DNA of 64,000 nt from Bacteroides sp. 214 (GTDB taxonomy: Bacteria > Bacteroidota > Bacteroidia > Bacteroidales > Bacteroidaceae): contig NZ_QVML01000019.1 of NCBI RefSeq assembly GCF_010501015.1, positions 1 to 64,000 of the forward strand. The letters run 5' to 3'. The position numbers and the translations under genes were made by a program. Every line of letters starts with the position of its first letter. Position 1 is the stretch's first letter. Below, in pieces: positions 61,931 through 64,000 of the stretch. The notes under the pieces are model-generated. The model did no database searches. It was given only the letters and a program-made list of their open reading frames with translations, and was not told the origin of the DNA.

Positions 61931-64000
61931 CGAATTCTATATAATCTAAATTCAAAAGTTCTTCATAATCAGAGGCGAGCTGCTCTTGATAGAACATGTC
62001 GTATTCCTCAAAGCTATAGTATTTCATCAATAATTCGTAGTTCTCTTCAGAAATAATAACAGCCCGCATGTTTTTTAACAATTCGGCAATGCTTGCGTTA
62101 GCATATAGCTGTCGTTGATATTGTCGTGCTTCGTCTATGCTCATAAACGATCGTACTTGCAACATGCCGATACCACGTTCGTGTACAAAAGAGAGTTCAA
62201 AGTTCTTCACGATGAAATTGGAGAAGTTGTAGCGTGCTACTTCATACAACAGTTCGTTCTCATTGACTGTTCCTGTTTCGTATGCTAAGATAAATAACGA
62301 AGGTACTTGCTTATCTGCACTGAACGCTGATATTAGCGAGTCTCTTACTTGTTCATCCTGTGCTACTGTTTGCCGTCGTTCCCAAATTGAACCAAACGAA
62401 CCCGTACCACCGGAAAGCGAACGACCTTCTTGTACTCCTTTTAATATATAAGCTGCCAATTCTGTAATTTCATTTTCGGGATAGTTTTGTACTAACTCTT
62501 TTAGCTCGGTCAGGAAGTCTGCTTGATTACCTTCTTGCAGTTGTGTAACTGCGTGTAGGAACATGAACTTCGGGCGATGCTTGCCTAACGGATATTTAGT
62601 GCGCGATATTTCGTTGTTTGCCGCTACCAACCGGTAATCTCCTTGTTGATACGCTGTATAGGTGTTGGCATAAAGCGAGTCCTCCAAGTGCTTGCCGTGC
62701 ATAGCGTTGTATCTATATTCGGGGTCGCTCAACAATAAGGCGTACTTACTATCAGGGAATAACGCAATGAGTTCATCCTTGTATCGTTCGGATTCTGTAG
62801 GTTTCTCCCAACGGGCATAAAGCAAGTAAAGATTGTAATAGACGTAGTCCATCTCGGGATAGTCGGGGAAGTCTTGTATCAAACGCATCAAAGTACGCTC
62901 CGACAACGCAAACTCATCCAATTTATCTTTATACAACAATCCCAGTCCATAGAGCGCGTCGGAGAGTATCTTGTTTGATTCTGTCATTGCCTCTTCTGTT
63001 AGTGGTATTTGGCTGAGGTAGAACTCTATCTCGTTTTCCTCACCTCCGGCAGCCACAACATCCTCAGAGGAAGTGGCCACAGTGGTACTGTCGGTTGGGT
63101 TGGTGGTGGAGGCTACGGTAAGTGAGTCTTCTTGTTCGCTATAATCCACTTCAAAATCATCTAACGCCACTACGGTTTTGTTTTTTCTCCGCCAGTTATC
63201 TTCCAGTTTACGTTGCCCCCACTTTCGTTGAAAATCGGTTTTCCCTTGCGATACCAATTGCTGATTGTAGAAGTACCATTTAGTTTCTCCCATAGTTCCG
63301 GGTGTGCTAATGGGTGTGGCAGAGGGTAGATTATTCATCATATCGGCTGTTTTCTGTAGCCGTTCTTCTGCTTTACGCGCTTCTTCTTCCCGACGGGCTA
63401 TCTCTTCTATAACACGCTCTACGGCTGCTATTCGCTCTGGCTCGCTCAGGGTAGCGAGGTGTTGCAGGCTATCTTGCAGGTGTATAGCAGTGGTGTAAGT
63501 AACCAGTTCATCCAGTACTTCGGAGCGTTTGTTTACTGTTTTATAGTCGGGGTGATCTTTCTCTATTAGGCTAATGGCGTCGGCATAGGCTTGTTGTGCT
63601 CCCACATAATCTTTCTGCACCCAGCATAGGTTACCCAACTTTAGTTGCAGTATTCCTTTTTCCACTCCGTTTCGTGTAGACTTTTCTACTCCTTCTTTGT
63701 ATTCAACGAGGGCTTTCACGGTGTCTTTACGTGCCAGATAAATGTTGCCGAGAGCATAATGGAGTTGGTCGAGATAGGGGATGTTCTTGTAATCGCCTGC
63801 CATGCGTCGTAGTTTCTTTATTGTCTTATCTCCTTCCGAAGCCGATATTACTTCGGTCTGACGAATACGAGCGTTTAAACTAAGCTCGTACTCGGGGTTC
63901 ATTTTTATCACTTTGCCATACGCCTCGAACGCGTTATTGTTTTCTTCCAGTTGCTGAAAAACCTGTCCTAATAGATAGTATTGACGTGCTTTTGCTTTTC
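61923..64000 (-). CDS. Long TPR protein, PorW/SprE-like, 5' end beyond the window
   Basis: The frame is open to the right edge, so the first part of the gene is missing; the GTG at 63911 is not the true start, since the codons upstream continue a TPR repeat (YYLLGQVFQQLEENNNAFEAYGKV). The visible 690 or so residues contain TPR helices, an acidic/Ser-Thr linker (about 4/10 of the way), more TPRs (YYNLYLLYARWEKPTES), and a C-terminal domain with MLQVRSFMSIDEARQYQR. This layout, and the overlap with porX, suggest the PorW/SprE lipoproteins of type IX secretion, but the link is inferred. Confidence 0.6.
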   Translation of the reverse strand, partial: KAKARQYYLLGQVFQQLEENNNAFEAYGKVIKMNPEYELSLNARIRQTEVISASEGDKTIKKLRRMAGDYKNIPYLDQLHYALGNIYLARKDTVKALVEYKEGVEKSTRNGVEKGILQLKLGNLCWVQKDYVGAQQAYADAISLIEKDHPDYKTVNKRSEVLDELVTYTTAIHLQDSLQHLATLSEPERIAAVERVIEEIARREEEARKAEERLQKTADMMNNLPSATPISTPGTMGETKWYFYNQQLVSQGKTDFQRKWGQRKLEDNWRRKNKTVVALDDFEVDYSEQEDSLTVASTTNPTDSTTVATSSEDVVAAGGEENEIEFYLSQIPLTEEAMTESNKILSDALYGLGLLYKDKLDEFALSERTLMRLIQDFPDYPEMDYVYYNLYLLYARWEKPTESERYKDELIALFPDSKYALLLSDPEYRYNAMHGKHLEDSLYANTYTAYQQGDYRLVAANNEISRTKYPLGKHRPKFMFLHAVTQLQEGNQADFLTELKELVQNYPENEITELAAYILKGVQEGRSLSGGTGSFGSIWERRQTVAQDEQVRDSLISAFSADKQVPSLFILAYETGTVNENELLYEVARYNFSNFIVKNFELSFVHERGIGMLQVRSFMSIDEARQYQRQLYANASIAELLKNMRAVIISEENYELLMKYYSFEEYDMFYQEQLASDYEELLNLDYIEFDE

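Noticed and set aside
63909..63911. GTG at 63911 as start of the TPR gene
   Set aside because: The same frame continues to the window edge with TPR-like residues, so the gene is truncated by the window.

Overview
The window is a chromosome segment of a Bacteroidales bacterium, most likely Bacteroides or a close relative. The support is SusC/SusD-type outer-membrane genes, hybrid two-component regulators (HTCS), lipoprotein signals, tRNAs without an encoded CCA, and promoters with the Bacteroidota -7 element TAnnTTTG (the tRNA-Pro promoter even has TTTG-N20-TATATTTG). I cannot name a species from the sequence alone.

Layout. 0-10.9 kb is mostly housekeeping: a RecD-like helicase, a small operon ending in rsmD, cardiolipin synthase, a TonB-type outer-membrane beta-barrel protein, aroB, tRNA-Pro(GGG) and an orphan adenine/cytosine-N4 DNA methyltransferase. 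11.4-18.7 kb is an unusual locus: a ribose-type ABC importer (permease, double ATPase, DUF2291 protein, binding lipoprotein), divergent from two secreted nucleoside-hydrolase-like (Sde182/DUF1593) proteins, with an array of 42-bp repeats in the shared promoter region. 18.8-28.2 kb carries pectin enzymes (PL10 pectate lyase, GH95, CE12 esterase) and a membrane AraC regulator that has the HTCS sensor but no kinase or receiver. 28.2-38.5 kb is housekeeping again (cdsA, ftsH, rsfS, tRNA-Gln(CTG), a DUF349 protein, mgtE, rsmA, a flippase-like protein, pepD). 38.6-40.9 kb is a repeat-rich gap plus an IS3-family element. 40.9-54.6 kb is the core of a pectin utilisation locus: CE8 pectin methylesterase, a surface beta-helix lipoprotein, SusD, SusC and a full HTCS. 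54.7-57.6 kb has a LruC-domain lipoprotein and a NigD-like lipoprotein. 57.7-64 kb is housekeeping: lpxB, surE, a small Imm17-like membrane protein, tsaE, a PorX-like response regulator and a long TPR protein cut by the window edge.

How it works together (inference): SusC/SusD and the beta-helix protein bind and import pectin fragments; CE8, PL10, CE12 and GH95 remove methyl and acetyl groups, cleave the backbone and trim side chains; the HTCS would switch the locus on, and a shared TGGTCGAA motif before both susC and the HTCS gene is a candidate binding site. The ABC importer with the two Sde182-like proteins looks like a separate uptake system for a sugar or nucleoside released outside the cell.

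The most striking unexplained signal is a set of intergenic arrays with an exact 22-bp period (one has 42 bp, two inverted 21-mers). Three of them, at 20.6, 38.9 and 49.9 kb, share one recognisable unit with a near-palindromic CCATAGG core; the others have the same period but different words.
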